DNA of 64,000 bases, taken from NCBI GenBank assembly GCA_039105265.1, contig JAPFFF010000028.1, positions 1,240,001-1,304,000 of the forward strand. The letters run 5' to 3'. Positions 1 to 8,659 of this stretch are shown here, piece after piece. Position numbers and translations under genes: made by a program. Each line of letters begins with the position of its first letter. Within the stretch, counting starts at the first letter, position 1. The notes beneath the pieces were generated by a model. That model had not been told where the DNA came from. It saw nothing but the letters and a program-made list of their open reading frames with translations, and ran no database searches. This DNA is from Tritrichomonas musculus. Taxonomy: Eukaryota > Parabasalia > Tritrichomonadida > Tritrichomonadidae.

Positions 1-1312
1 GATAAAATTTGTTACAAATTGCTAGAACTATTAACGATAATTGTTGTTCATATAATGATTAAATGCTTTCTCTTGTAAACAAAGTTGATTCCATCCAAAA
101 AAAATATTTCTAAACGTAAAATTTTTTTCTATTAATTTACTCTCAAAATTTTCTAAAATTTTGAATATAATTGAATCTAAAAATACGTAAAATCTACAAT
201 AAATATATGATATATCATATATTATATTATATTTATTTCAAAAAGATATTGAATATACTTATTGAAATAATTTCAATTAAGCTATAAATAAAAAAAGTTA
301 TAGAATTCAAAAATAGTTAATCGTGCATTGAATTTTTATAATAGATAGAATTAATTCAAAATGAATATTCCAAATAATAAAACGAATTAACTTCATTTTA
401 TATCATATATATATATATATAAATATACATAAACTACATATATTGACATTAATAAGAATTTAATTAAGATAAACAAAAGATATGATTATTTATATAAAAA
501 AACGATGATTTTTTAACCAATCACATCATTATTATATAATGTGAGATGATGAAAAAAAATATTTTGTTACCTTTTTTTACATATTCATCATTGTTTTTGA
601 TTAACTAATTTTTTTCGATGAAAAAAAAGCAATTCTCGCAAATTTTGAAAATTGCAATAAAAATTTTAAATAATATTCCAAATAATGATAATAAAACAGC
701 TAAAAATGATATTATTTAAACAAAAACTTTCCTTTTTAATAATAAATAAATATTATATTTAAATTAAAAAATTTTGTTTTTTTTTGTTTTTCCACGCTTT
801 CCTCAGATCATTACTTAAAATTTACGAGTTTTTCTTAAAAAAAAAATTTAGGATAAATTTAGGATAAAATTTTGTTTAAAGGATAAATTTCCACACCTAA
901 ATCGGATTCATTTAAAGATGATTAAAAAAAATTATAAGGTTCTAATGAATATTGTTAATTCTCTTTAATTACATATTTTACAACAAATGATCATCATAAT
1001 AATTGAATAATCAATGGTTTCTGAAAAATCGGAAATTTTATCATCTTTATGTCAATTTCTATTTGTAGATAAATATAACATTCCAGAACTATTGAATTAA
1101 CTATTAATATGAGAAAGTACATAATATATAAAAATTTTATTGTTTTTAATGATAATAATGATATCGAAAATTTGGATTGTTTAATGAAAATGAATATGAC
1201 GAGATTTCTGAAGAAGAAAGACAATAATATACTTTTTATAGGCTAATAATTATATTTATAATTAAAATTATTATTTAAAATTAAATAATCAAATGTTTTA
1301 ATATTTTTATTC
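1..1312. other. AT-rich non-coding stretch
   Basis: No gene is supported here. Both strands show only short open frames rich in Phe, Ile, Lys and Asn, as random AT-rich DNA gives. No tRNA, conserved motif or domain-like stretch was seen. Confidence 0.6.
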
Positions 1313-1321
1313 ATTATTTAT

Positions 1322-2757
1322 GGGAAGTGTAATTTTTCCCCAGAAAATTGAATGGAAAAAACTGGGGAAAAATGGTAAAAAACTGGGGAAAAATGGTAAT
1401 TTTTTTGAATTGAAAATGATCGTTTTTTTAAAAATATTTTTTATAAAATTACAGCATAAACAACATTTAGAGTTTCAAAATTAAAATAAATTATTAAGAA
1501 AAAGAACAATACATAAAATGCATATGTCTATTACCTCAAAAAAAGTATTTAAGAAATATCAACATTACAATTAAAAGGAAAAATTTCTAATTCGAAATGA
1601 CTGACAAAAATTGTATTACATATAAATGAATATAATAATTATATAAATGTTATCCCAGAGAAAATTTAAAAATACATAAGAGAAAATGAAAAAAGCAATA
1701 TTTTTCATTTTATTTTAGGTAAAATCAGAACCAAATTAGAGAAGAATATGAAGTACTTTTGAAAAATAATTATAACAAAAAAGAAAAAATCACATGTCAA
1801 TTCATATCAGAAAAATGATGAAGTTCGTTTGAAATAAAAATCTCATTGTAATATAAAATATCATGTTTTTGCCTGTATTTTAATATATATATAAATAAAA
1901 CGATTATACTATGATTTATAAATTCAAAACCTAAAAATATAAAGGATTTATGTAATATAAACACTTTTTTTTCAAAATAAAAAATTTTCTTATGTGTAGG
2001 TTATCAAAAACACTCCATAAGAGTATCTTGAATATGCAATCATTCTTCCCAGGAAAAAAAGGTAGCATAGCAATTATTTATTCACATTATGATTAAATTT
2101 ATGATATTGTTTAAATAATCAATAAATTGAGATAGAATATTAAGAAAATTTGAGAAATCATCTTATCTTGAATTTCAATAAAAATATGCATTAAAAAGTG
2201 TATTAGTATAGAATATATCATTTTAGACAATAAAAATCTTTTTAATTCAAATATTAAAAAAGTTGGAGCTAATATATTAGTGAAAAACTTGTGATTGAGC
2301 AAAATTCTCATTTATATTTATTTATATTGTATTTTTAGATAATAATCTTTAAAATTACCCTGCATTCATCTTCCTGAAATAAGATCGGATTATTCATAAT
2401 ATAATAAAAAATTTGTAAATTTCAGGTTTATAAAGGTTCAAAATTGGTTTATAATGCTACTAGATAATTTTAACTTTATTTGAACAGTTAAATTTTTGAA
2501 ACGATAATTTTTGCATTTGATAAGATATTTGATTAAAAAAAAAATTCAAAAAAAACTTTATTTGTACCCTTAATAATGATTAACCATGCTAGAAAAGAGT
2601 TGATACTGCATTAAAAAGGCCGAATGTTGACTGATTTAAAAGTTGGGGAAAAATGGTTAAAATTTACATTTTTTTTTATAAAATTTTATGCAAAAAACCA
2701 TTTTTCCCCAGGTTGAAATGTGATATAAAAAAAGTTGGGGAAAAATGGTAATTTCCC
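1322..2757. mobile_element. Non-autonomous DNA transposon with 9-bp target duplication
   Basis: The ends are inverted: the left end begins GGGAAGTGTAATTTTTCCCC and the right end, read on the other strand, begins GGGAAATTACCATTTTTCCCC. The 9-base word ATTATTTAT lies directly outside both ends (1313-1321 and 2758-2766), as expected for a target-site duplication. A subterminal word GGGGAAAAATGGT recurs twice near the left end (about 1373-1400) and on both strands near the right end (about 2643-2750). No transposase-like frame lies inside, so it would need a helper. A 9-bp duplication fits Mutator-like transposition best, but the AT-rich target word could match partly by chance. Confidence 0.65.
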
Positions 2758-2792
2758 ATTATTTATTATTAAAATTTATATATTAAAATACC

Positions 2793-2938
2793 GTATCGAT
2801 ACTGATAAAAAGTATTATAAAGTACTTTTTTAATAACCGCTGATACTCTAAAAATACCGAAGCAATTTTGTATCGATACTAAAAAATACCGAGCAAAAAA
2901 GTATCGATATTTACCGAATACCGATACTTCTTCGGTAA
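2793..2938. repeat. Cluster of GTATCGATAC palindromes
   Basis: The 10-base palindrome GTATCGATAC occurs at 2793-2802 and 2870-2879, with a variant GTATCGATAT at 2901-2910 and half-sites TACCGA and CCGATAC between them. At the right end, TTACCGAA (2911-2918) and TTCGGTAA (2931-2938) form a perfect 8-bp stem. The cluster lies just upstream of the BspA-like gene that starts at 3081. It could be a regulatory array or the remains of a small inverted-repeat element. Confidence 0.5.
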
Positions 2939-2947
2939 CTGGGATTT

Positions 2948-2971
2948 TATATATATATATATATATATATT
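2948..2971. repeat. (AT)n microsatellite
   Basis: A simple run of alternating A and T follows the palindrome cluster. Confidence 0.9.
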
Positions 2972-3041
2972 TAAAATAGTTCAGGAGGTAGTTAATGCAT
3001 TAAAAATGTTAATTTTTAAATAAATAAAAAATCGGTTAAAT

Positions 3042-3060
3042 TTGACCATTAATATTGACC
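3042..3060 (+). promoter_or_regulatory. Direct pair of TTGACC words upstream of the BspA-like gene
   Basis: TTGACC occurs at 3042-3047 and 3055-3060, the second ending 20 bases before the ATG at 3081. The same word or its complement GGTCAA lies close upstream of several other genes in the window (12218-12233, 36331-36336, 48592-48609, 62351-62356). A promoter role is inferred from position and recurrence only. Confidence 0.35.
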
Positions 3061-3080
3061 ATTTTGAAATATTAAAATAA

Positions 3081-4346
3081 ATGGATAAAAGTAATCCTGC
3101 AAAAAAAGAATTCAAGAAAGATAGACTCATATTTTCCATAGATGAAGAGGAAAAAACGGCTTCTCTAATAAAAGGTGATTCTGCAAGAGGTGATATTATT
3201 ATTCCAAGATTTATCAAACCAGAATCTCAAGAATTCTTAATTACAAGCATACAAAGTAGCTGTTTCAAATACTCAACTATGATAAAATCAATCAAATTTG
3301 CGCCAGACACAGAACTTCAAAAGATTGGTAATGCTGCATTTCCCAGATCGACCGTTAAACTCATTTCAATTCCTTCATGCGTGTCAGAACTACAGGATGG
3401 CTGGTGCAATGGAATATCTAAGTTCACTAAAGTCACTGTGATGGATTGCGAAGTGCGAAACATTAAAAATTATGAGAATAAATTCATTATTGGAAAAAGT
3501 GACACAAAAAGTGACAAATTTGATATTCTTTATTTTGCCTCTCGTGATATCAAAGATGTCACAATTCCGCCATTCATCAAAACAATATCACCACATGCTT
3601 TCATTTATTCAATGGTCGAAAACATCACAATTTCACCTCACCTCACCAAAATTTGTGAATGCGCTTTTGCTTGCTGCTACAGCCTCAGGCGATTTGAAGT
3701 TCAAGAGAACTCTGAATTAAAAGTCATTGATAAATTCGCGTTCGCTGGATCGACAATCGAAAGCATCATAATTCCGTCAAGCGTTTCTGAATTCAACGAA
3801 AGTTGGTGCGATGGAATGGAGAAGCTAACAAACATCACAATTTTTGAGAACAAAGAGCATAACGTATCTTATTATGGTGATAAATTCATCATTGGAAAAA
3901 GTGACTTCAAAAGTGACAAATATGACATTATTATTTTCACAAGACGTGATGTGAAACAGGTCACAATTCCATCATTTACAAAGAAAATTTCATATGATGC
4001 GTTCTCGTATTCAACATTGACTGAAATCACAATCCCATCAAGTGTCACACACATTTGTAGTCATGCATTTTCTTCTTGTGCCAAACTTAAAAAAGTTGAT
4101 TTTGCACCAAATTCGATGCTTAAAATGATCGATGATCACGCGTTTTCTTATACTCCGATTAAGAGCATGACTTTTCCGTCAGAAGTTGTGAAGATTGGCG
4201 AAGATGTTTTTAATAATTGCACAGAACTTAAACTTATTGAAGTTGGCGAAAACACGGAGATTGTTGTGAAGCAACTTTCCAAGTGCTGTGGAAATGCGAT
4301 TCTAATGATTCCAGCTTCATTCAAATGTGATGTTATTAAAGTATAA
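3081..4346 (+). CDS. BspA-like leucine-rich-repeat protein (LRR_5 / TpLRR family), 421 aa
   Basis: The protein is built of LRR_5 units of the type found in Treponema/Bacteroides BspA and greatly expanded in trichomonads. Units such as 'ITIPSSVTHICSHAF' and 'CAKLKKVDFAPNSMLKMIDDHAF' recur from about residue 50 to 400. There is also a longer super-repeat of about 140 residues: the segments near 90-230 and 230-370 both carry the series GWCNG or SWCDG, then KFIIGKSD.KSDK, then VTIP. No signal peptide or membrane segment is visible, so a cytoplasmic place or unconventional export is possible. The ATG at 3081 is the first in frame and follows two TTGACC words. The gene is less AT-rich than its flanks. 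In the family, roles in adhesion and protein binding are proposed; the partner here is unknown. Confidence 0.85.
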   Translation: MDKSNPAKKEFKKDRLIFSIDEEEKTASLIKGDSARGDIIIPRFIKPESQEFLITSIQSSCFKYSTMIKSIKFAPDTELQKIGNAAFPRSTVKLISIPSCVSELQDGWCNGISKFTKVTVMDCEVRNIKNYENKFIIGKSDTKSDKFDILYFASRDIKDVTIPPFIKTISPHAFIYSMVENITISPHLTKICECAFACCYSLRRFEVQENSELKVIDKFAFAGSTIESIIIPSSVSEFNESWCDGMEKLTNITIFENKEHNVSYYGDKFIIGKSDFKSDKYDIIIFTRRDVKQVTIPSFTKKISYDAFSYSTLTEITIPSSVTHICSHAFSSCAKLKKVDFAPNSMLKMIDDHAFSYTPIKSMTFPSEVVKIGEDVFNNCTELKLIEVGENTEIVVKQLSKCCGNAILMIPASFKCDVIKV

Positions 4347-5053
4347 ATTATTAATAAATATACTATTTTTACAGCAATTAAACATGGAAGAGATGCCCAA
4401 ATATTAAATTGAAAATTTGTATAATTATTAAATGTCCAATTTCAGAATTGAATTTTCATTGAGTGACTTCATTCAATCATAAGTAAGATCGATATAATCA
4501 ATTAATTGATTATACAGAAAATCTATACGATTGGTTTCCGTATTGAATTTTGACTTATAAAATCTATATTATATGGTGCTACAGGAGAACGGATTCTTTA
4601 TAATTAGTGGATTCATCATCCTCATCTTTTTTACCGAATCTTGCCGAATATAGAAAAAATTCGTATAATGGTTTAAAATACGTTTTTTATATATAAATAA
4701 TGTTAACATATTTTTATTGACTAAAAAATCAAAATACGTTTTGCTACAAAATGAAATTTCAAATTTCAAAACCTGCAAGCACAGTTTATAACAGTTGAAT
4801 GCACTTTTTACTTTTTATCAACTTTATCATTATCAGCAACCCACAAAAAAATATATTTATTTAAAGTTGACAAATGATTCATGAATAATTTCTTTGACTC
4901 ACCAAAATGTTAAAAGAGGGGACTTTTATTTTCATTGAATACATCCAATAAATGACACATTTTTATCATTTACAATTGATTTATAAGAATGTGTGTTTGT
5001 AACAATCTTTTTTAAAGATGAGCAATTCATGAATGCATTATAACCTATGATTC
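4347..5053. other. Intergenic AT-rich spacer with a 22-bp perfect palindrome
   Basis: No gene is supported. A perfect 22-base palindrome centred in AATTAATT lies at 4493-4514 (TATAATCA, ATTAAT, TGATTATA). Two ATTCATGA words, both palindromic in part, lie near 4877 and 5025. Nothing else stands out. Confidence 0.5.
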
Positions 5054-5239
5054 ATGATAATTAAATTATCAGTGAATGTTCCAAAAATTAAAGTAGATAT
5101 TTGCTTTTTTAGAGCATTTACTTTAATACTATTTTTCATTTTTTGGATTGGTATTATATTATATGAAATTGCACTATTGTATACAAAGTTAGGAAAATAT
5201 TCAAACCTAAAATTTAGTGTCTATATTCCAGTATATTAG
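5054..5239 (+). pseudogene. Possible N-terminal membrane anchor of the following glycosyltransferase
   Basis: A 61-aa open frame encodes a short basic start followed by about 22 hydrophobic residues (AFTLILFFIFWIGIILYEIALLY), the look of a type II signal anchor as used by Golgi glycosyltransferases. It is in the same frame as the glycosyltransferase body at 5609-6412 but is cut off by a stop and by AT-rich and repeat DNA. It may be the gene's original start. Other explanations, including chance, are open. Confidence 0.3.
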
Positions 5240-5320
5240 TTTTTTTTAAATTATACAATGTATAAATATAATTCTAACCAGAATCTGAATATCTTGTCAA
5301 CAAAGTTTCGAATTTTTTTT

Positions 5321-5448
5321 TCAAAGTGCTCAGAAAAATTAAGTTAATTTATTTTTTTCATCATACAATTTTTTCTCAAAGTGCTCAGAAAAATTAAGTT
5401 AATTTATTTTTTTCATCATACAATTTTTTCTCAAAGTGCTCAGAAAAA
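5321..5448. repeat. 55-bp direct tandem repeat, about 2.3 copies
   Basis: The word TCAAAGTGCTCAGAAAAAT recurs at 5321, 5376 and 5431, a strict 55-base period, and the bases between are identical. Identical copies point to a recent duplication. The array abuts the 5' part of the glycosyltransferase relic. Confidence 0.9.
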
Positions 5449-5475
5449 TATTGTAAAAATAAGCTTAATGACTAT

Positions 5476-6412
5476 TTGGATATAAGAACTCCTCCTCGTT
5501 ATTTTATATATTTTTCTTTTAAAGATATTCAACTATCACATCAATTCATCACAAATAACAGAAATTTATCTACAATATTTATCCAATGTGAAATAATATA
5601 TTGGTGTAATGATTGTTTCGGCATTTTCTCCCCGAATTCCCTTTTTACTCAACGTATGGGGTTATGAATTCTCCTCCAAGCCTGAAAATGTTTTCAGATT
5701 CTTTACTCCGTTTGGTGAAAACACAAGTTCAATTTTATTTAAACAAGTTGAGATAAAAAGTGACAAAAAAATGTCAAATTATAGGCTGATGATCTATTCA
5801 AATTTTGCATCAGCGCGCGATTTTTACGAAAACACCACTTTAAATTGGTACTTACGCACAACATATGATTGCTATATTCATCTTCCAAATTTATATCGTT
5901 TCATTCAAAAATTGAATAGACAATATGAACCGACGAAAGACATAGTATTCAAAGGCGATCATACAGGACTGTTCATCCATGGTGGTCCAGGCTGGATTAT
6001 GTCACGTGCTGCTGTCTACGAATATCTGAAAATGGAGAATGAAATGTTGTCAGAATACGATAAAAACTGGTTTGGCGATGATGTCAATATTTTGATGTTT
6101 CCTAAAAAATTCAATTTAACGTACTCAGATATTTACACGCCTGAGTTTGTTGGTTGGCCAGTGCAAGATTCATCTTATCAAAGTTTGATACAATCCAATT
6201 TCAACAATAAAAATGTCACAACGGTCTGTCTGAGTAACAAACAGCCAGCCAAAGTCAAGTCAATCGTGATTTGGCATAATGGACGAAGATATGATTATGT
6301 TAACACAATTGGCAAAAAAATTATTAACGAGGCTCCTGAATATCTAGGATTGCATTTCTTTTCACAAAACGGAGGTGAATTTTGCAGATTTAACAATACA
6401 AGCATAAATTGA
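5476..6412 (+). pseudogene. Fringe/C1GALT-like glycosyltransferase (GT31-type), 5' end degraded
   Basis: The main open frame (5609-6412, 267 aa from an ATG) carries the order of motifs seen in Fringe and core-1 galactosyltransferases. 'NWYLRTTYDCYIHLPNLYRF' lies where the metal-binding DxD stretch is expected (here Y-D-C, so a typical DDD is not intact), followed by 'GGPGWIMSRAA' (the GGAG-like nucleotide-sugar loop) and 'WFGDDVNILMF' (the ED/DD-V catalytic region). The 60 residues before it lie in another frame (5476-5667), so one frameshift near 5610 splits the gene. A possible membrane anchor lies at 5054-5239. Such enzymes work in the Golgi lumen, adding a hexose to a glycan. With the frameshift, lost start and weak DxD, I judge it decayed, though the C-terminal half is well kept. 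Confidence 0.55.
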
Positions 6413-6431
6413 AATTAATTCAAAAAAAAAC

Positions 6432-6540
6432 CTCTCATAACATCAATATGAATTAAAGCATTATCAAAAACAATATTACACCAAAGATCAAAATTGAATA
6501 CAATTTCACCTGTGACTGTATTATCGATTTTGATTAAGGT
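6432..6540 (-). pseudogene. Short coding relic, family not recognised
   Basis: On the minus strand an open stretch reads 'LIKIDNTVTGEIVFNFDLWC' and then 'NIVFDNALIHIDVMRGFF', with a residue mix more protein-like than the AT-rich flanks. It has no start and is too short for a family call. Confidence 0.2.
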
Positions 6541-6668
6541 TTAAATAAAATATTTTAGAAACAAATGTTTTAACATTTCTGAAGGACGTTACAAACAATT
6601 CAATTTTTTTTATTTTTAAACTTCGTTATTTTATGTCATAAAATTTATGATATGATCTTCTCAAAACT

Positions 6669-7031
6669 ATTCCCTTAAGCAAAGAAGCATTTGCACTTCC
6701 ACAAAAATACGTTGAAGTTCTTAAAGAGAAGAATGTTGAATACAAGATCTGTCACAGTTTTTCAGAGTTACCAAAAGATTTGGATGTTATGTATCATACA
6801 CGAATTCAGTCTGAACGCTTTGAAGGTGACTTTGGCAAAGAAGAATTCGTTGTTGACAAGAATGTGTTAAACATGTTCAGTGAGAATGTTATCTTACTTC
6901 ATCCATTACCACGTGTCAATGAAATCTCGACTGACGTTGATGATGATCCACGCGCTTGCTACTTTGAGCAAGCACACAATGGTCTATGGGTACGAATGGC
7001 TCTTCTTTTACAAGTTCTCAATCTGGAATAA
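6669..7031 (+). pseudogene. Aspartate carbamoyltransferase, C-terminal relic
   Basis: The frame encodes about 120 residues that match the end of the aspartate carbamoyltransferase catalytic chain (PyrB/CAD ATCase). The key motifs are 'LDVMYHTRIQSERF' (family D-V-L-Y-x-T-R-x-Q-x-E-R-F), 'ILLHPLPRVNEIS' (HPLPRVDEI) and 'VDDDPRACYFEQAHNGLWVRMALL' (VDxDPRAAYFxQAxNGxxxRMALL). The enzyme joins carbamoyl phosphate and aspartate in de novo pyrimidine synthesis. Coding similarity begins about 6675 ('LSKEAFALPQKYVEVLKE') after an in-frame stop at 6648. The N-terminal carbamoyl-phosphate domain of about 180-200 residues is absent. The kept part has no stop, so the loss looks recent or the piece was moved here. 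Confidence 0.8.
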
Positions 7032-7169
7032 AATGTAATAAAATGTAATAAAATGAAATCAAATCATAACAAATAATATAAACTCTCTATATAAACTGCG
7101 AATAATAATAATAAATGTTTCTAATCCATTCAATTTCTATCTTTTTTATTTTTCCTCTTTAAATATTTC

Positions 7170-7228
7170 GAGATATTTATAAAACTATAATTTTATTTTT
7201 TAAATAGTTTACATATTATTTTTTCTGA
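7170..7228 (+). repeat. Upstream block shared with 12505-12562
   Basis: About 58 bases, from GAGATATTT to TTTCTGA and including TTTTTTAAATAGTTTACA, match 12505-12562 at roughly four positions in five. Both copies lie in front of a plus-strand gene. It may be a shared promoter segment or an old dispersed repeat. Confidence 0.5.
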
Positions 7229-7312
7229 ATCTATAGTTTAAATTTTACAAATTTTAAAAATTTTAAACTTTTTGAAAAGAAATGGTTTTATTTGACTTTA
7301 CCTCAAAAAAAA

Positions 7313-7319
7313 TCATTTT
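7313..7319 (+). promoter_or_regulatory. Trichomonad-type initiator (Inr), TCATTTT
   Basis: TCATTTT fits the known trichomonad initiator (TCA+1 then pyrimidine then T/A) and lies 10-16 bases before the kinase ATG at 7329, where the transcript start is expected in this group. Confidence 0.45.
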
Positions 7320-7328
7320 TATTTTAGA

Positions 7329-8291
7329 ATGATTGCTAATAAAACAGCTTTAGATTATGAAATCCGAATTCCAGAAGTCATTTCCAAATATAAAGTATTA
7401 GAGTACATCAACTGTGGTTCATTCTCAGTTTGTTACAAAGTACTTGATCTTGGGACACACCAGTATTACTGCGCCAAAGTTGCGTCAATTGAAGATATGA
7501 CAATACAGGGTACATTAGATTCGATGAAAGACGAGATTTCGATTCTACAGATGATCAACCATCCAAACGTCATCAAATGTTACGATTCATTCACCATTAA
7601 AAATTCAGATGATGATGAATTGTTTGTAATCATTACCGAATTCTGCAGTTGTGGAAACTTATATGATTACATCTACGAACATCAAGATGACATGAGTACC
7701 GAGGACGTCAAATTCTTTATTAAATCGATCATTGAAGCTGTTTTACACATCCATTCCATTGGAATTGCTCATTGTGACATCAAGCCTAATAATATCTTAC
7801 TTGATGACCAATTAAATCCAAAGTTGTGTGACTTTAATCTCTCAAAAAAAGTCAAATACACGAAAGACATGACATGCGGAGGCACATTTCCTTACATGGC
7901 GCCAGAAATTTCAGAAGGCAAGCCAGTCGACTTTATTAAAGCCGACATTTATTCACTCGGGATCACGATCTACGAGATCGCTGAGTGTTGTCTTCCATTT
8001 TGTGAAGACTCCGAAGGAAACTTGTTTTTGAGCATTTCAACTAGAGATGATGAACTTAAAGACCTAGTTGAAAAGTGCACCAGATATGAACCAAAAACAC
8101 GAGTTTCGACTGTATTTCTTATTGATGAACCATTCTTTTATGGTTGTGAAGACAATTACTGTGATTATAATTGTAATTATAATGCTCACCGTAATTATTA
8201 TTTCGAAGATGAATATGATACTTTTGATACTGATGAAATTCAATATAATAAAAATATCAAAGGTAATCATAAAAAAAATCAAAAATTCTAA
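7329..8291 (+). CDS. Serine/threonine protein kinase (320 aa)
   Basis: A single kinase domain fills about residues 18-270. The Gly loop is weak (I-N-C-G-S-F-S-V-C, lacking the first Gly), the ATP lysine is present in 'YYCAKVAS', and the catalytic loop reads 'HCDIKPNNILL' (Cys in place of Arg of HRD). The magnesium motif is DFN rather than DFG ('LCDFNLSKKV') and the APE motif is intact ('PYMAPEIS'). The kinase is most like CAMK/NEK-type small kinases, but a subfamily cannot be set. The tail after about residue 275 is rich in Asp, Tyr and Asn ('CDYNCNYN') with no fold evident. It starts at the first ATG, 10 bases after a candidate Inr. The HCD and DFN changes may lower or alter activity. Confidence 0.85.
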   Translation: MIANKTALDYEIRIPEVISKYKVLEYINCGSFSVCYKVLDLGTHQYYCAKVASIEDMTIQGTLDSMKDEISILQMINHPNVIKCYDSFTIKNSDDDELFVIITEFCSCGNLYDYIYEHQDDMSTEDVKFFIKSIIEAVLHIHSIGIAHCDIKPNNILLDDQLNPKLCDFNLSKKVKYTKDMTCGGTFPYMAPEISEGKPVDFIKADIYSLGITIYEIAECCLPFCEDSEGNLFLSISTRDDELKDLVEKCTRYEPKTRVSTVFLIDEPFFYGCEDNYCDYNCNYNAHRNYYFEDEYDTFDTDEIQYNKNIKGNHKKNQKF

Positions 8292-8452
8292 CGATTCATT
8301 CATGTGAATCGAATCGTCATCTGATCAAAAATTGATGAATGTATATATATATAGTTAATATATTCATTAATAATTTTAGATCTTATAAAATCCATTTATA
8401 TAAATAAAAATAACTTCCTCATTTTTTTTATGATATCTTTTTTTTTATTTAT

Positions 8453-8597
8453 TTAGAAATCTTGTTTAATTTTCTTCAAATCTGTATTCATTTCTATTGT
8501 GACTTTGTCTTCTTTAACATTTTCTCTTTTCTTCATGATTATGAATACAAACTGTTTTTGAGTTGCTAATTTCACATTGTTATTTGCTATTACATAT
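8453..8597 (-). pseudogene. Short C-terminal coding relic, unrecognised
   Basis: A minus-strand stretch reads 'VKLATQKQFVFIIMKKREN' and then 'VKEDKVTIEMNTDLKKIKQDF' before a stop. The charged, protein-like make-up differs from the flanks. It loosely resembles the segment 'FVAVIIRKTMNENTDAKMSI' in the 1085-aa P-loop protein at 59041-62298, but this is weak. Confidence 0.2.
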
Positions 8598-8659
8598 CAT
8601 CAAAAAAAAGATTTAGATCAAAATGTCTATTTTATAGTATGACTCTGTATTTTTAGATT

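Noticed and set aside
994-1224. Minus-strand 76-aa frame
   Set aside because: It has a random-looking AT-derived composition and no motif.
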